Positions 42,649 to 55,974 of a DNA stretch of 64,000 bases are shown here, one piece after another. The DNA is from Zingiber officinale (Eukaryota; Streptophyta; Magnoliopsida; Zingiberales; Zingiberaceae). The translations under genes were made by a program, and so were the position numbers. The notes under the pieces were generated by a model. It was given only the letters and a program-made list of their open reading frames with translations. It did not search any database and was not told the DNA's origin. The DNA lies in contig NC_055986.1 in NCBI RefSeq assembly GCF_018446385.1, positions 75,043,659 through 75,107,658 of the forward strand. Direction: 5' to 3'. Numbering within the stretch: position 1 is the first letter of the stretch; each line of letters opens with the position of its first letter.

Positions 42649-44880
42649 CTCCCCCTATTGGCATACATCAAAAACTCTCCCCTTGAAGAGTTACCCAATG
42701 TTGTTCACAACTTCACTCGTGGCTCACAACACGATAATGAAAGTCCCATACCTTTCATTTTCCTTAATGCTCACCCTTGAGCATTATCACTTAAACAATG
42801 AAGATATCCACTCTCTATTGTATTCAAATGCCCAACCTTGAGCATTTTCACGAAAGAAGGTTAACCACCTTCCAAGGTGTATGAAATTTTCATGTCCTTA
42901 AAGAGTAACTCCCCCTAAAGACATGCACATAACTTCTATCATTTCACCAACAATGACTTGGAATCCCTAAACATATAGGAAATCCAAATTTAGAAGTTCT
43001 GAGGTTCAAAAATTCAATATTGAAACCAAGCCTCAACCTAAACTTCTACTTAGTCTTCCTTAACCAATCTATCCTTGTTTTCATCATGAAAACTCCCTCT
43101 AAATGTATATAAATGTGTTTTGAGGGGTTAGGAAAGGTTTTATCGACTAAAAATGGTTTAGAATGCTGAACATAAGCTTTCCCAAGCCAAAATTAGCATC
43201 CCCAATCGATTGGAGTTAGGTCCCAATCGATTGAACCCTGCTAAATCGATCCACTGATCGATTCAGACCGCGTGGATCGATCGGTGGATCAATCCAGTGA
43301 GATTCTGTTCGCGAGAAGCTCACACTCAATCGATCGCCCGATCGATTGAGACCCTTCAATCGATCGGGTGATCGATTGAAGTTCTGAAGTTGCTGAAATT
43401 CTATTTCAGTCAACTTCAGAAACCCCTAGAAAATTCTACAAAATTCTAAAAATCATGAAAATTCATGTAGACATTATTTATGATATATATTATCAAGGAA
43501 AAATAGTTTCCTATGAAAATACTTTCTATTTTTCAAGATTGATACAAACTTGAAAACTTGTAAAAACTTTAGTGTTTTCTTCTAGTTTGTGCCTAACTTT
43601 TCAATGATAATTACTATCAAAAGATAGTCTTCACCAAGGTTTTCCAAAAGCATTTTAAAACCTTTTTCAAAACCAATATTCAACCATGTTCCTTGGACTC
43701 AATGCACATGACTTGTACATTAGCTTTCCCAATGATTGGAAAACACATCACTATGTGTTTTGATGAATTTAAAACTCAAAAGAATGCACTAAATCAACAT
43801 CTTGAGTTTTGTTCATCATCCTAACATCTCACTTGTATTTAATGTGTATGCAACTACATACAAGTCACCTTATAGTTCTTAGTGAGATGTAAACTTTGTT
43901 TTTGCCCTAATCTAGGGATCATGCATATCTATCTAGGCATTTTGAGGTTAGGAACATCCACCAAGGATGCTACTTGTTAATGAATGTCATTTGTCCTTAG
44001 TTTGCAAGGAATTAAAAAACCAATGTATGATGTGTTATGGCATACATCAAAGATAAATAATTTTCAAAAGAAAATTTCCTATGACTACATAATGTATGTA
44101 TATCATGATATGGTATTTTTTTGTTTTTCATAATAAAATATGAATGCAAAATATGATGTCATGGCATATGATGAGCAAGCAAAACATGGCCAATTTACTT
44201 AAATAGAATACCTAGATTATCTATCTAAGTATCCTTAATTTTAGTTAACTTAAAATTGGATTCTAGATTGCCCACTATTTCCCAAAAAAATGCCAAAATC
44301 TAATTTTGACATTTCTTTTGCTTTTCGCAATTTGTGACAATTTAAATTAAGCATATTCCTCAAATTTTTTCACAATTTACTCTTCCAAGAGTAACCAATT
44401 TAGATTAAGGCTTAATTGCCTCTAATTTCCCAAGAACATACCACAATCCCAACTTGGTAGTTCTTATGATTTTCCTAAATGTGCCAATTTAATTTTAAAA
44501 TTAAATTTCTCACATTATGGCACATCTTACTATTTCCATGAGTAAATCAACTACAATAAGGCTTAAATTTGCCTTTAACTTCCCAATAAAATGTCAAAAT
44601 CCATACTTGGCATTTCTTTACACTTGATTTCTTGTGTCAATTAACATTGTATCCAATTTCTCAAGTTATGGCACATCTTACCCTTTCCAAGAGCAATTTA
44701 TCAATCCTTATCATTTTTAAAGGTTAACAATAACCTTGAAAATGCTCTTAGAGTGTCAACTTCATCATGATTGGGTTAACTACCCTTTCAATTAGAGTTG
44801 ACACTCTCTAACACATCTAAGGGGTAGAGAAAATGCTCCTAGGAACCTAAAACCTATTGGTGCTCCTTGGATGCTTTAGG
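42649..44880 (-). other. Element A non-coding tail
   Basis: No ORF. Several CCCCCT tracts (purine on the coding strand) lie near 42650-42930. 43198-43382 has a second CAATCGATTG / GATCGATC palindrome array like the LTR one. 44740-44880 matches the 3' end of gag (stop-proximal codons) beside the E insertion. Confidence 0.75.
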
Positions 44881-45299
44881 TATTCTGTAACGCCCGCCCT
44901 CCCTGCTAACCCTAAGGGACAGGGCTACGATACTCTACGTATATATTACAGCGGAAGACTTAAAATAATTTTTCTTAGATTAATAAAACTTTTCCTTTGT
45001 TTTCATATCCGAACTACACTAATATGGTTTCCATAACATGATAACAAGATAAATAGAAACATAACATCAAGTCACCCATTTAGTACTACAATTTATGAAA
45101 CCAAAGCGTAATTCTTAAAAGTTCTTAAAGCAGGTTCTTATTTGGTTGCCTAGCCACCGCCACACACATCTCCTTGCCTCTCCTGCTGCTCCTTTAGCAC
45201 ATCCAGCTTTTTCCTTTATCTGTGGTACAAGGAAAGTAAGCTATGAGCACTCATGGCTCAGTAAGTTCCTTTCCTACTCACTAAAACCGAAAATCATCA

Positions 45300-45760
45300 C
45301 ATGATCAAAGAATATCTCAACATAACATGATCTCAATTAGTCATGGTATAACATATCATACTCTTTAAGCATATCATGCAACATAACAAAATCATAACTA
45401 GTCATGGCATATCATCTCTTAAAGCATAGCATGATACATAACATAATCATATCTAATCATGGCATATCATAGCATCATCATAAGGTAGCATGGCATATCA
45501 AGCATAGCATGAAACATAACATACTCATATCTAATCATGGCATATCATAGCATCATCATAAGGTAGCATGACATATCAAGCATAGCATGAAACATAACAT
45601 AATCATATCTAATCATGACATATCATCTCTTACAACATAGCATGAAACATAACATAATCATATATAATCATGGCATATCATCTCTTAAAACATAGCATGA
45701 AACATAACATAATCATATCTAATCATGGCATATCATAAATCATAGCATCATCATAACATG
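45300..45760. repeat. Repeats of CATGGCATATCAT / AGCATGAAACATAACAT in E
   Basis: About six units of 55-75 bp built from TCATGGCATATCATCTC and CATAGCATGAAACATAAC, with internal near-identical doublets (45480-45545 against 45545-45610). Confidence 0.8.
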
Positions 45761-46099
45761 ATCATAAGGTATATGCAATATGATTTTGAAAACATGTATC
45801 CGAAAAAACATGTGTATGTCTCATGATCTTTAAAATCATTTCTTCTTACATATATACTTGAACATAATCTCAACTTAAAGGGGATCCCGGCTATGTACCA
45901 CTTACATATTGCGCGCAACCTATGTAGGTCTAAGGTAGCAAGTCTTGAACCCTACAAGGCAAACATACTAGGCCCGAGTCTTACTCCATCGACCTAGGGG
46001 CACTTAGGAGCCCATCCCTAACGAGGTCCGAGTCTTATTCCATTGACCCCGGGGCGCTTATGGAGCCCACCCTTGGTACAAGCCATATAAAGTAAAGTA

Positions 46100-46515
46100 C
46101 ATGTCATACTTATACATATCACATATCATAAAAGTATGCATTACTTAGGCATACATCATATCATAAAAGTATGCATCACTTAGGCATGCATCATATCATA
46201 AAGGTATGCATCACTTAGGCATACATCATGTCATAAAAGTATGCATCACTTAGGCATACATCATATCATAAAGGTATGCATCACTTAGGCATACATCATG
46301 TCATAAAAGCATGCATATTTTCACCACATAGCATATCATAAAAGCATGCATATTTCTATCCACATAGCATATCATAAAAGCATGCATATTTTCACCACAT
46401 AGCATATCATAAAAGCATGCATATTTCTATCCACATAACATATCATGAAAGCATGCATATTCTAAGCACATAACATATCATCAAAGCATGCATATTTCTA
46501 AGCACATATCATATC
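46100..46515. repeat. Two adjoining minisatellites in E
   Basis: 46130-46310: ~34-bp units GTATGCATCACTTAGGCATA, about six copies. 46310-46515: ~36-45-bp units GCATGCATATTTCTATCCAC, about six copies. Both carry the palindrome ATGCAT or GCATGC. Confidence 0.85.
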
Positions 46516-46619
46516 ATGGAAAGTATAAATCACAAGCATACATGTTTAAGCATAAGGGTGTATCATGTGATTATACTAACATAAGAAACATGGTAACATA
46601 GTTAACTTGGGTTCTAAGC

Positions 46620-48240
46620 TTCCTAATCCCTTGGGTTCTTATCATGGCCGAACCCCCTTAGATCTCAATTTAGGTAAAAACAACCTCCAAGCATGTGGAA
46701 CCTAAATTATCATTACATCAATTTCATAGGAAGCATTATAAGCATGATTAACTTAGTTTCTAAGTTCTCCAAGTCCCTAAACTCATGTGGCCAAACCCTA
46801 TCAGGTGTGAAACAAGGTCTCAAATGTCATGAAAGCATGGAAACCTTAAACCATATTTATAGCATTTTTTTCCAAGTAACATAGTAAGCACATTTGAGCT
46901 AGTTACTAAGTTCTTCAAGCCCTTAACATATGTCATGGCCAAACTTTTAACAATTATTCCTTAGGGCTAAAAACAAGTATACAAGTATGAGAACTTGAAC
47001 TAACATCATGTATAAATTCATAATAAAACATCATACAATAGGTATGGCCGAAACTTACCTTAGCCTCATTTAGGTCACTAAATAACATATAGCATGAGAA
47101 CTTTGGTTTTCTACTTATCATATTTCATGTAGAGTGACATAAGCATATTTAATTTTTGTTCTAGGGTTTCTAGGGCATCTATCCCTTCATGTCCGAAACA
47201 TACAATGGTCCATTTAGGTCATGGAAAAATTATACAAGCATGTGACACAATCAACATATTATCATATTTCCATAAGAAGCATTTTTAACACCATTGGTTT
47301 CAATTCTAAGGCTTCTAGGTCTTTTAAACCCTACTTGGCCGAGACTCATCAGTGTATAAACTTGATTCAAATAGCCTAAAAGCATAAGAAGTCATACAAG
47401 TTTCATAGCATATATAAAGACAAGCATAATAAACATACATATGAATTGTGTCTTAGGCTTCCTAGGTTTCTTTCCCTTTTTCTTTTATTTTTCCTCATGG
47501 CCGAAACCTACCAATCCCTAAACTAGGTTTTAAGTGGCCTAAAGCATGAAAAACCTAAGTAAGTTTCATGGTAAAAATTACTAAGAACATCATATACAAA
47601 GTTGGTTCATAAACAAGCTAGGACCCTTGTGATCTTACATGTCATATATCATGTAACTAAATTTTTCTATACTCTAATTAAGCATAAGAGCATCTAACAA
47701 CTTCCATATCATAATATTACAGAGGTCTTGAGCATGTTAAATTTTTTTTTAAGCTTTTCTAAGCTATCCATCTTATCATGGCCGAAAATCTAAAATAAGA
47801 GTTCATGAATTTCTAGCAATATTCAACATGCAATTCTTTAAGAGAACTCTATATTCTATCATACAAAAATGGTTACTTAAATTTAAAGGTCTTCCTAACC
47901 CTAAGCCCTTTTTCTTGGCCAAAACATATGAGTGGATTTCTTTTGGTTCCAAGTAACTTTCAAGCAAGAAAACCAATAAAGGACCCTTAGTAGTTCATGG
48001 GGGAAATCTTGTACTAGTTTGGTTAAACAATGATTTCTCTAACCTTTTGAAAATATTTTTGGCCGAAATCCTAGGGTTAGGTACTCCTCTGATCAAGCAT
48101 CATATAGATATAAAAACATGAAGGAAAAACCTTCCTACATAGCATAGAAAAATATCATGAAATGAGGACTTGTTTAAACCTTCCTAGATTTGAAAGCTCT
48201 TCTTTGGCCGAATTTTCTTAAATTCTTTTCTAGGTTTTCT
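46620..48240. repeat. Degenerate ~140-bp module with TCATGGCCGAAAC core in E
   Basis: The core TGGCCGAA(A) recurs near 46645, 46790, 46935, 47045, 47200, 47338, 47500, 47778, 47918, 48060 and 48207, usually after CTTCCTAGG-like and before AAAAGCATGAAAACC-like words. It is an old, diverged tandem array. Confidence 0.55.
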
Positions 48241-49016
48241 AATCCTCATAAAATCCAAAAATCACATAAAAAGCCTTGTACCACAGGTGAGGGGAAGCTT
48301 ACATCCTTTTCGCTTGTGGATCTAAGGTATGGTGATGGAAGAAGTAGCCTCTTCTTCTAGTTCCCTTCCCTTGTTCCTCTTGCTAAGTCCTCCTTGTATC
48401 TTAGGCTTTCTTAGGAGAAAACCTTGGCTTGGGGCCAAAGATGGAGGAGAGGGAAGTGGTGTTCGGTGAGGGAGAGGGAGGATGAGGAAATGAGAGAAAA
48501 ATAACCTTCTCTTTTCTTGCTCCCTTTTATGTTAAGGGGGAAGAGGTAGCAAAATTGATTTTTGCTTTCCTTCTCCCTTAACCCATTTTCTATTTTTATT
48601 TTATTTATTTTATTTCCTAATTTATTCTCACCATTCATGATGAAATAAGGGGGAATGAATCCCTTTAATTCCCTCTTAAATTTTCGGCAAAATGAAGAAA
48701 GAAAGAGGGAGAGAAAGAAGGAAGGCAAGTTGCCTTTCTCTTGCTCTTTTCTTGTTTTCTTTTGGCTAACTTTTACTCTCACCCTTATCATGAGTTTCCC
48801 TCCTTTGCTATCAATATCTTCTCTCTATCCCAATTGGTTTCTACTAATTAATCCTATGAATTATAATATAAGAGGTTCAAGGTTCAATCCTTGACCTCCT
48901 CTTCTTTTTGTTTCATTTTATTTCTTTTTGCTTTAACCCACTTCTCATTATTTTTCTAAGGCAAAAATCCTACATTCATATGCTTATCTTAAAAGCTTAG
49001 TGGGTGTTACATATTC

Positions 49017-50621
49017 ACTAGGAATAGCCTCCCTAAATACCTTTCTAGTGACCTTGTTAGGCTTCTTAGGGGCCTTGGTCACATTTTCTAGGTCAACCCT
49101 AGGGATTGCTTCCCTTGTGACCTTCCTAGTGACTTTCTTAGACTTCTTATAAGTCTTAGTCACATTTGTTGTTGCAAAAATACTTCTAGGGATAACTTCC
49201 CTTGTATTTTTGACTTGACCACTAGGCCTAGGGTTAGTTCCATAGCTATATGGAACCCTATGGTAAGAAATTGCATCCTTCTTGGCCTTAGGTTTGTATC
49301 TCAAACCTTTACGACCATAGGATGACCCTTGTTTCTCTAAACCTAGGTTTTGACTCTTGAACCCTTGTGTATCATTTGTGATCTTTCTAAGGGTCCTTTC
49401 CATTTTGTCAAGTCTTGACCTCAAGACTTGATTTTCCTTCCATAATTCCTCAACCTTAGATTTTTCACTAAAATCTTGATTCTCCTTTTTCTTAGGCAAA
49501 TACCTAGAGTCCTTAGAGTTCTTGCCTAAATTTTTACCTACCTTCCTAATCCTAGGTGTGGTAGTTTTAGCATGAAGAGCTACATGTTTTTCCTTAATGC
49601 TATCATGCTTCCTATTTTTATGGTAAATAACATTAAAATGATATAAATTAGAACTTGCATGCTTTTTACCATTATTTAAAGGGGTAGGCTCAATAAATGA
49701 TACCTTTCATTTTACCTTGGAGGCTCCCCCTTCACACATGCTTCCTCCTTGAGCCTTGACCACTTTCTTCCCCTTGGGACATTGACTCCAATAATGTGCC
49801 CTTTGATTGCAAGAGAAGCACACAATGTGCTCCTTGCTCTTCTTTGTTCCGGGAGCGGTCTCTTTGGGCTTCTCCTTGCCCTTTGGTGCCACTTGGCCCT
49901 TCTTCTTGGCCAATTTAGGGCACTTGCTCTTGTAGTGCCCATGTTTCCTACACTCAAAACATATAATATAGTTTTTATTTTTAATTGAAACATTTATACC
50001 TTCTTGTGTAGGGATGACATCTTCTCCTTTTGATCCGGAGGTAGAAGCTTCCTCTTGTTTCGATAATGGTGCTCCTCCAATAGATTTGACTTGACTTGTG
50101 GAGATGGAAGCTTCTTCATCCTCTTCTTCTCTTGACCCGGATGTGGAAGCTTCTCCTTCTTCTTGATCCGGTGTCAAAGAAGATCACTCCCCCTCAATCC
50201 TAGAGGTGGAGGCTTCATCATCTTCATCTTGTACATGGAACAAAGAGTATGCTCCCTCTTTTCCATTTTCATTGTACTCCTTTGACGATGAGGCTTCTTG
50301 GACTTCTTCTTCTTCGGAAGTTGAGCATCTCTCAACTTCGGAGTTCTCTTGCTCTTGGTCTTGCTCCAATGAGTTGCCCTCTTTGGATTTATCTTGATTT
50401 GGTACAGTGAAGAGCTCTTCATGAAGTTTGGCCAACTTGCTCCATAGCTCTTTGGAATCCTCAAATTCTCCAATTTGAGCCAATATATTGCTTGGCAACA
50501 AATTGACCAAAAGCTTGGTCACTTTATCATTTGCCTCGCTCCTTTGAATTTGCTCTTGACTCCATTTGCTCTTCTTGAGGATCTTGCCCTTTGAACTTGT
50601 TGGAGCTTTGAAGCCTTCCAT
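49017..50621 (-). pseudogene. Element A Gag, broken
   Basis: One frame runs from the ATG complementary to 50619-50621 but is interrupted by TGA stops at ~50184 and ~49707, and the C-terminus is cut by element E after the codons for AIPSEY. The remaining codons lie at ~44820-44880. Domains in order: N-terminal region with KELWSKLAKLHEEL, acidic Ser/Glu linker, CCHC knuckles CFECRKHGHYKSKC and CFSCNQRAHYWSQC (the glycine before the second His is Ala), coiled coil ELWKENQVLRSRLDKMERTL, and the basic KVTRKV-REAIPRVDL tail. Homologous to Gag of F throughout. Confidence 0.88.
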
Positions 50622-50859
50622 TAGAGCAAACTATTGCTCTATCTCCATCATAAAAAAATTTTCAATTCTTGATTTCCAAGAATCGAAACTCGTAGATACA
50701 TATGGTAGAGCCACCCTTATGTCGAATCTGAGTCCATCTCGAAATTCCATCTTGAAGTTGACCCTTTTGATGAAGTCTTCGACTTGTAGAATTGCTCCAA
50801 CTTCTTCACCCTCTATCTTTTTACCCCTTCCGGCGATGATTTCGGTGAAGAGCAACCTT
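50622..50859 (-). other. Element A leader
   Basis: Short untranslated leader of about 240 bp between primer site and gag. The frame is open further upstream of the chosen Met in places, so the true gag start could lie a little upstream. Confidence 0.55.
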
Positions 50860-50871
50860 GCTCTGATACCA
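50860..50871 (-). other. Primer binding site of element A
   Basis: TGGTATCAGAGC on the minus strand, two bases from the LTR edge at 50874. Confidence 0.92.
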
Positions 50872-50873
50872 CT

Positions 50874-52137
50874 TGTTAGGGTCGAAAAGTAGCTAGAGGG
50901 GGGGGGGGGGTGAATAGCTCCGCGCGATCCCGTTCTCGTCGTTGCTTGCCTCTTGCGATGATGTGCAGCGAAAATACAAGAAAACAAACACACAACACTA
51001 ACTCTAGGGATTTACTTGGTATCCACCTCAAGAAGAGGTGACTAGTCCAAGGATCCACACACTCACGCACCCTCCACTATAAAAACACTCCTTCTCGGTA
51101 ACTACCGAAGGCGGAGAAGCCGTACAACCTTACAATACAACAATGAGAAAGAAAGAAGCAAAATACAAATGAATCTTACAAGATTACAATGAAAACCCTA
51201 GATTCTTCTTCTTCTTGTTGCAACTCGCCTCTTGACTTGGATGAGCCTCCAAGAACCTTCAAGAACTGGCGGTGAGGAAGAAAAGATCGCTGTGGAGAAG
51301 TTCTGTAATCGCCTGTAGAGAAGAGAGTAAGAAGTGCGCAGAAAAATGCTCGCTAATGGCCTTATCCGCGCCAACGGTCGAATCCCAATCGATTGGATTG
51401 CTCTCAATCGATTGGGGAGGCTTTGGATCGATCGGTTGATCAATCCAGAGCACCTCCGTGCTCTTGGAATCGCCCTGAATCGATTACCCGATCGATTCAA
51501 GGCTTCTCGAGCGATTTCCAGTGCTCCAATCGATCGACCGATCGATTGGAGGTTTCAATCGATCAACTGATCGATTCAGAAGCTCACTGTTCACTCAAAA
51601 ACTCTCCCAATCGATTGACCGATCGATTGGGGAAGTTTCAATCGATTACCCAATCGATTCAGCCAATTTCTGCATAAAATCACATCGCCCAATCGATTGA
51701 CCAATCGATTGAACCCAATTGATTAGCCAATCGATTGGAAAGTAGAAAACTAGATAGAGCTTGAAATTAGCTTCGTTTTGCATCCAAGATCACCTCATTC
51801 TGATATCCGAGTCAAAAGTAATGGCCTTCGGAAGCTCACTACGTCCGAACTTCCTAGTTCCATGCCAACTCCCTATTGGACTTACGACCGCTAAGAGTTC
51901 GATCAACTTTTGACCCATCTAGACTTTCTCCTTGTGCCAAGTGTTCGGTCAACCTTGACCCACTTAGACTTATCATCTCGTGCCAAGTGTCCGGTCCTCC
52001 ATGACCCACTTGGACTTCCTTCTACCAGATGTCCGGTCACCCTTGACCCATCTGGATTTCCTCATGCCTAGCTTCACTCACCAGGTCTTTCCATTGCCCA
52101 ACTTCACTCACCGGGACTTTCCCCTGCCTGGCTTCAC
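50874..52137 (-). repeat. 5' LTR of element A, piece 1 (R/U5 side)
   Basis: Aligns with 40246-41480. The G-run is 12 here against 21 in the 3' LTR. The CAATCGATTG palindrome array lies at 51385-51740. Interrupted by copia B; TTCAC at 52133-52137 is the B target duplication. Continues at 61217. Confidence 0.9.
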
Positions 52138-54123
52138 TGTTGGGTTCTTCGGGCCGTGAAAACCGCTTTTTCGCGTCGCGGAAACCCCGAGTCACCCAAA
52201 ACCATGGATCTCGTGCAATGATTCGTAAACAAAATTATCGAAAAACCTTTTCTTGTACGAGTTTGTAAAAACTTTAGATCTACACTAAAGTTAAGATCAT
52301 TACCCTTGTAGCGAAGCCCTTCGCACTCCCGCTTGTCCAGATGTCGCCGGATCTCTAGTTGTCAAAGTAGACAACCTCTATATGTATTCACACGGACACA
52401 AGTAGATGGAGATGACCAAAACACAAGGTGTGCTAGCACCAATGGAGTGTTTGGCCAAGGAATGGGAGAAGGAGAAGAGAGAGCACCCAAGGGAGGAGAA
52501 GAGTGAATAAATCAATATGAGGAAAATCAAAAAAACCCCTTAGCCATCAAGTGGCCGGCCACTCTAGGAGGTGTAAAACCCCCACATTAATTCCAATTAA
52601 TGTGGAGACCATTAAGAGTTGTAACCCCCATGAGGTGGCACTCTAGGATGATGTGGATCAACACTATTGGTCCACATCTTGCCACCTCACTAAATGACAT
52701 GGCAACAAGTGTAACCTCCTCATTTAATGTGGGCCGACCACATTAAATGCTATGGAGGCTTGTAACCTCCATGAGGTGGCACACATTGATGATGTGGAGC
52801 AATCCTATTGGTCCACATCTTGCCAACTCACTAGTGATGTGGCAAAAAGTCAAGTCAAACATGACTTTTTCTCTTCCTCTCAAATCAAGTCAAACTTGAT
52901 CAAATCTCTCTCATGGTTGATCTAATCCAACCATATGATTCAAGCCAACTTAATATAATGAATCTAATTCATTAAATTAAGTTGATTTAATGAGTCATAA
53001 TCTAAATTAGACTCATTGAATACATGAATCAACTTGAGTCCAACTCAATTAGCCCAATTTGGATTACTCTTAATCCAATATGATTCATCGAATGAATCTA
53101 ATCCTCTTGGTTCATCATATGAACCAAATCTCCATCTAATTGTCCTTAGTGTGTGACCCTATAGGTTCTTGTAACGTTGGCAATGCCCTAAACCCATTTA
53201 GGAGCATAAGTAATGAGCGGTATCTAGCAACACATCATTACTACCCAAGTTACAAGAATGTCGAGATCCGACATCACCTTGTGACTACCAATTGTGACTC
53301 CTCACAAAATATGTCAAATGTCCTTCTATCCTTGACATCTAGATTGATCAATGTGAGGCATAGACCGTGTCATCCTCTAATCAATCTAAATCTTGAACTC
53401 CAAGTAGACTCACTCGATCAAATGAGCTCAACATCTCATGTTGACTCATTTGGGCATGGCCATGCACTTCGTGGTCTAACTCTATCAAGAATATTGATGT
53501 CGCTCCCGTCATATGGGAGGGATAGATCCCATCTACATCACTCACATCCCTCTGCATAATTTATTACATACCCAGTAATCGCCTTTATAGTCCACCCTGT
53601 TACGGGTGACGTTTGACGAAACCAAAGTACATAACTCCTTATGTAGGGATCCATGGTGACTTCAGGTCAAAGGACTAATAGTCATACTAATAGCCACATG
53701 AGAAAGTATATGACACTCATATAACGATTCATGATACTTTCTCATGGCGGGTCATTCAGTATACATTCTCTAATGCATACCCATGTGTCAGCTTGATATC
53801 TCTATATCCAAGACTTGTGAGATCAAGTCATCGAGCTGACCTACATGCTAGTCTTATTGTATTAATATTGTCCCTGAATGTTAATACTCGACTAGGAATG
53901 ATTTAGAGTAGTGTTCCCTATATCATCTCACTATCGATTCAACCAATCGATTGATATAGGTAAGAACCTTTCTACTCTAGGACGTTACTATACTTATTTT
54001 ATCTGGCACTAATACAAATAAGCATAACAACCAAAAATCAAATGCCTTAATATATATACATGAATATGATATACATAAGTCCATACAATCATCAAATGAT
54101 TGGCTCTAGGGCTCTAACTAACA
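52138..54123 (-). repeat. 3' LTR of element B (1986 bp)
   Basis: Edges TGTTGGGTTC and CTAACTAACA on the plus strand (TGTTAG...CCAACA on the coding strand). Includes palindromes GTGGCCGGCCAC (~52551) and GTGGGCCGACCACAT (~52730). Confidence 0.93.
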
Positions 54124-54134
54124 ATCTCCCACTA
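54124..54134 (-). other. Polypurine tract of element B
   Basis: TAGTGGGAGAT on the coding strand, directly before the 3' LTR. Confidence 0.75.
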
Positions 54135-54137
54135 GCA

Positions 54138-55970
54138 CTAGTGCCAATCAGTATAGGCTCTAAGGCCTAATGACCTAGTGTGACCATCATGCTTCCTCTT
54201 TGCCAAAGCCTTGGTCAAGGGATTTGCGATGTTAGCCTCTGTAGGTACTCTGCAAATCTTCACATCTCCTCTATCGATAATCTCTCGAATGAGATGGAAG
54301 CGCCGTAGTATGTGCTTGGTCCGCTGGTGTGAGCGAGGTTCCTTCGCCTGTGCTATAGCTCCATTGTTGTCACAATAGAGCTGAACTGGATCAGCGATGC
54401 TAGGAACCACCCCAAGTTCAGTGATGAACTTGCGGATCCAAACTGCCTCCTTTGCTGCCTCTGATGCAGCAATATACTCGGCCTCTGTTGTAGAATCAGC
54501 TACTGTGTCCTGCTTCGAACTCTTCCAGCTCACAACACCACCATTTAAGCAAAACACGAACCCTGACTGCGATCGGTAATCATCCTGATCGGTCTGGAAG
54601 TTGGCATCACTATAACCCTTTACAGTTAGCTCATCATTGCCTCCATATATCAAGAAATATTCTTTAGTCCTTCGTAAGTACTTAAGAATATTCTTGACCG
54701 CTATCCAGTGACTTTCACCTGGATCTGACTGGTATCTGCTCGTCATGCTCAAAGCATATGAGACATCAGGTCGAGTACATAGCATGGCGTACATGATCGA
54801 TCCTATGGCTGAGGCATAAGGGATCTGATCCATGCGATCTCTCTCCTCTCTAGAAGAGGGACCTTGAGTCTTCGAAAGACTCACGCCATGTGACATCGGC
54901 AGAAATCCCTTCTTGGAATTCTGCATGGCAAACCGAAGGAGTACCTTGTCAATGTATAGGCCAAGCAATCTCTTAGATCTATCTCTATAGATCTGTATCC
55001 CTAGAATGCGGGATGCCTCACCTAAGTCCTTCATTGAGAAGCAACTCCCTAGCCAGGTCTTGACAGACTGAAGCATAGGGATGTCCTTCCCAATGAGTAG
55101 TATGTCATCCACATACAATATGAGGAAGACAACTATGTCCCCTACAACCTTCTTGTAGACACAAGGCTCATCTTCGTTCTTGATGAAACCAAACTGTTTG
55201 ATCGCATCATCGAATCGAAGATTCCAGCTCCGAGAAGCTTGCTTTAGTCCATAAATGAACCTATGCAGCTTGCATACTCTACTAGTATGCTGTGGATCTA
55301 CAAAACCCTCAGGTTGTGTCATGTACACATCCTCGAGTAGGTTTCCATTCAGAAACGCGGTTTTGACATCCATCTGCCATATCTCATAGTCATGGTAGGC
55401 TGCAATAGCAAGCATGATCCGAATGGACTTAAACATCGCCACTGGAGAAAAGGTTTTATCATAGTCAATACCATGAATCTGCTTGAAACCTTTAGCTACC
55501 AAGCGACCCTTATAGATAAGTCCATCCATGTCAGTTTTTCTCTTAAAGACCCACTTGCACCCAATGGGTTTTACCCCTTCAGGTGGATCAACCAAAGTCC
55601 ATACTTGGTTGGTGTACATGGATTCCATCTCGGATCTCATGGCTTCTAGCCATTTCTCGGAATCTGGTCTCATCACAGCTTCTTGATAGGTGGTAGGCTT
55701 ATCCTCTATGAGCACAATGTCATTATGGTCAGACAAGAGAAAAGAGTATCTCTCAGGCTGACGACGTACCCTATCAGACCTGCGAAGAGGTATGTCTACT
55801 TGAACTGGTTGTTGTTCCTCAACTCCTTGTGGAACATCATCCACAACACTTTGTGGTTCCAGTTCAATTTCCATCGAGGTATCAGTGCTATTGTTCGCAT
55901 CTTGAACTTCTTCAAGATCGAACGCGCTCCCACTAGTCTTTCTAGAAACAAAGTCCCTTTGCCACAACAA
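54138..55970 (-). CDS. Copia B reverse transcriptase-RNase H
   Basis: A 610-codon open frame covering the pol linker (~1-120), RT (RVT_2 type, from ~123 WTLVDPPEGVKPIGCKWVFK) and RNase H (~440-610) to the stop, 15 bases from the LTR. RT blocks seen: [21 protein letters not shown], and the catalytic YVDDILL at residues 286-289 (55104-55115), intact. RNase H shows SSKQDTVADSTTEAEY and LYCDNNGAI. Compared with J, a few residues are missing after RSKRLLGL (SQST lost in frame). There is no stop. The first Met is internal: the natural frame would come from integrase, but a single-base shift near 56010 separates the two. Confidence 0.92.
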   Translation of the reverse strand: MLWQRDFVSRKTSGSAFDLEEVQDANNSTDTSMEIELEPQSVVDDVPQGVEEQQPVQVDIPLRRSDRVRRQPERYSFLLSDHNDIVLIEDKPTTYQEAVMRPDSEKWLEAMRSEMESMYTNQVWTLVDPPEGVKPIGCKWVFKRKTDMDGLIYKGRLVAKGFKQIHGIDYDKTFSPVAMFKSIRIMLAIAAYHDYEIWQMDVKTAFLNGNLLEDVYMTQPEGFVDPQHTSRVCKLHRFIYGLKQASRSWNLRFDDAIKQFGFIKNEDEPCVYKKVVGDIVVFLILYVDDILLIGKDIPMLQSVKTWLGSCFSMKDLGEASRILGIQIYRDRSKRLLGLYIDKVLLRFAMQNSKKGFLPMSHGVSLSKTQGPSSREERDRMDQIPYASAIGSIMYAMLCTRPDVSYALSMTSRYQSDPGESHWIAVKNILKYLRRTKEYFLIYGGNDELTVKGYSDANFQTDQDDYRSQSGFVFCLNGGVVSWKSSKQDTVADSTTEAEYIAASEAAKEAVWIRKFITELGVVPSIADPVQLYCDNNGAIAQAKEPRSHQRTKHILRRFHLIREIIDRGDVKICRVPTEANIANPLTKALAKRKHDGHTRSLGLRAYTDWH

Positions 55971-55974
55971 CCTT

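Larger units (their letters stand above)
44886..49011. mobile_element. Element E: 4.1-kb probable solo LTR, inserted in gag of A
   Basis: Flanked by TSD TATTC (44881-44885 and 49012-49016). Ends are inverted: TGTAACGCCC at the left and GGGTGTTACA at the right. No ORF, primer site or purine tract was found. A 5-bp target duplication and TG...CA ends mean an LTR; the length suits a long-LTR Ty3 chromovirus type. Orientation is not certain. The interior is rich in tandem repeats. Confidence 0.8.

Noticed and set aside
48411..48791. 126-codon minus-strand frame near the end of element E
   Set aside because: AG/CT-rich low-complexity DNA inside the solo LTR; no recognisable domain.
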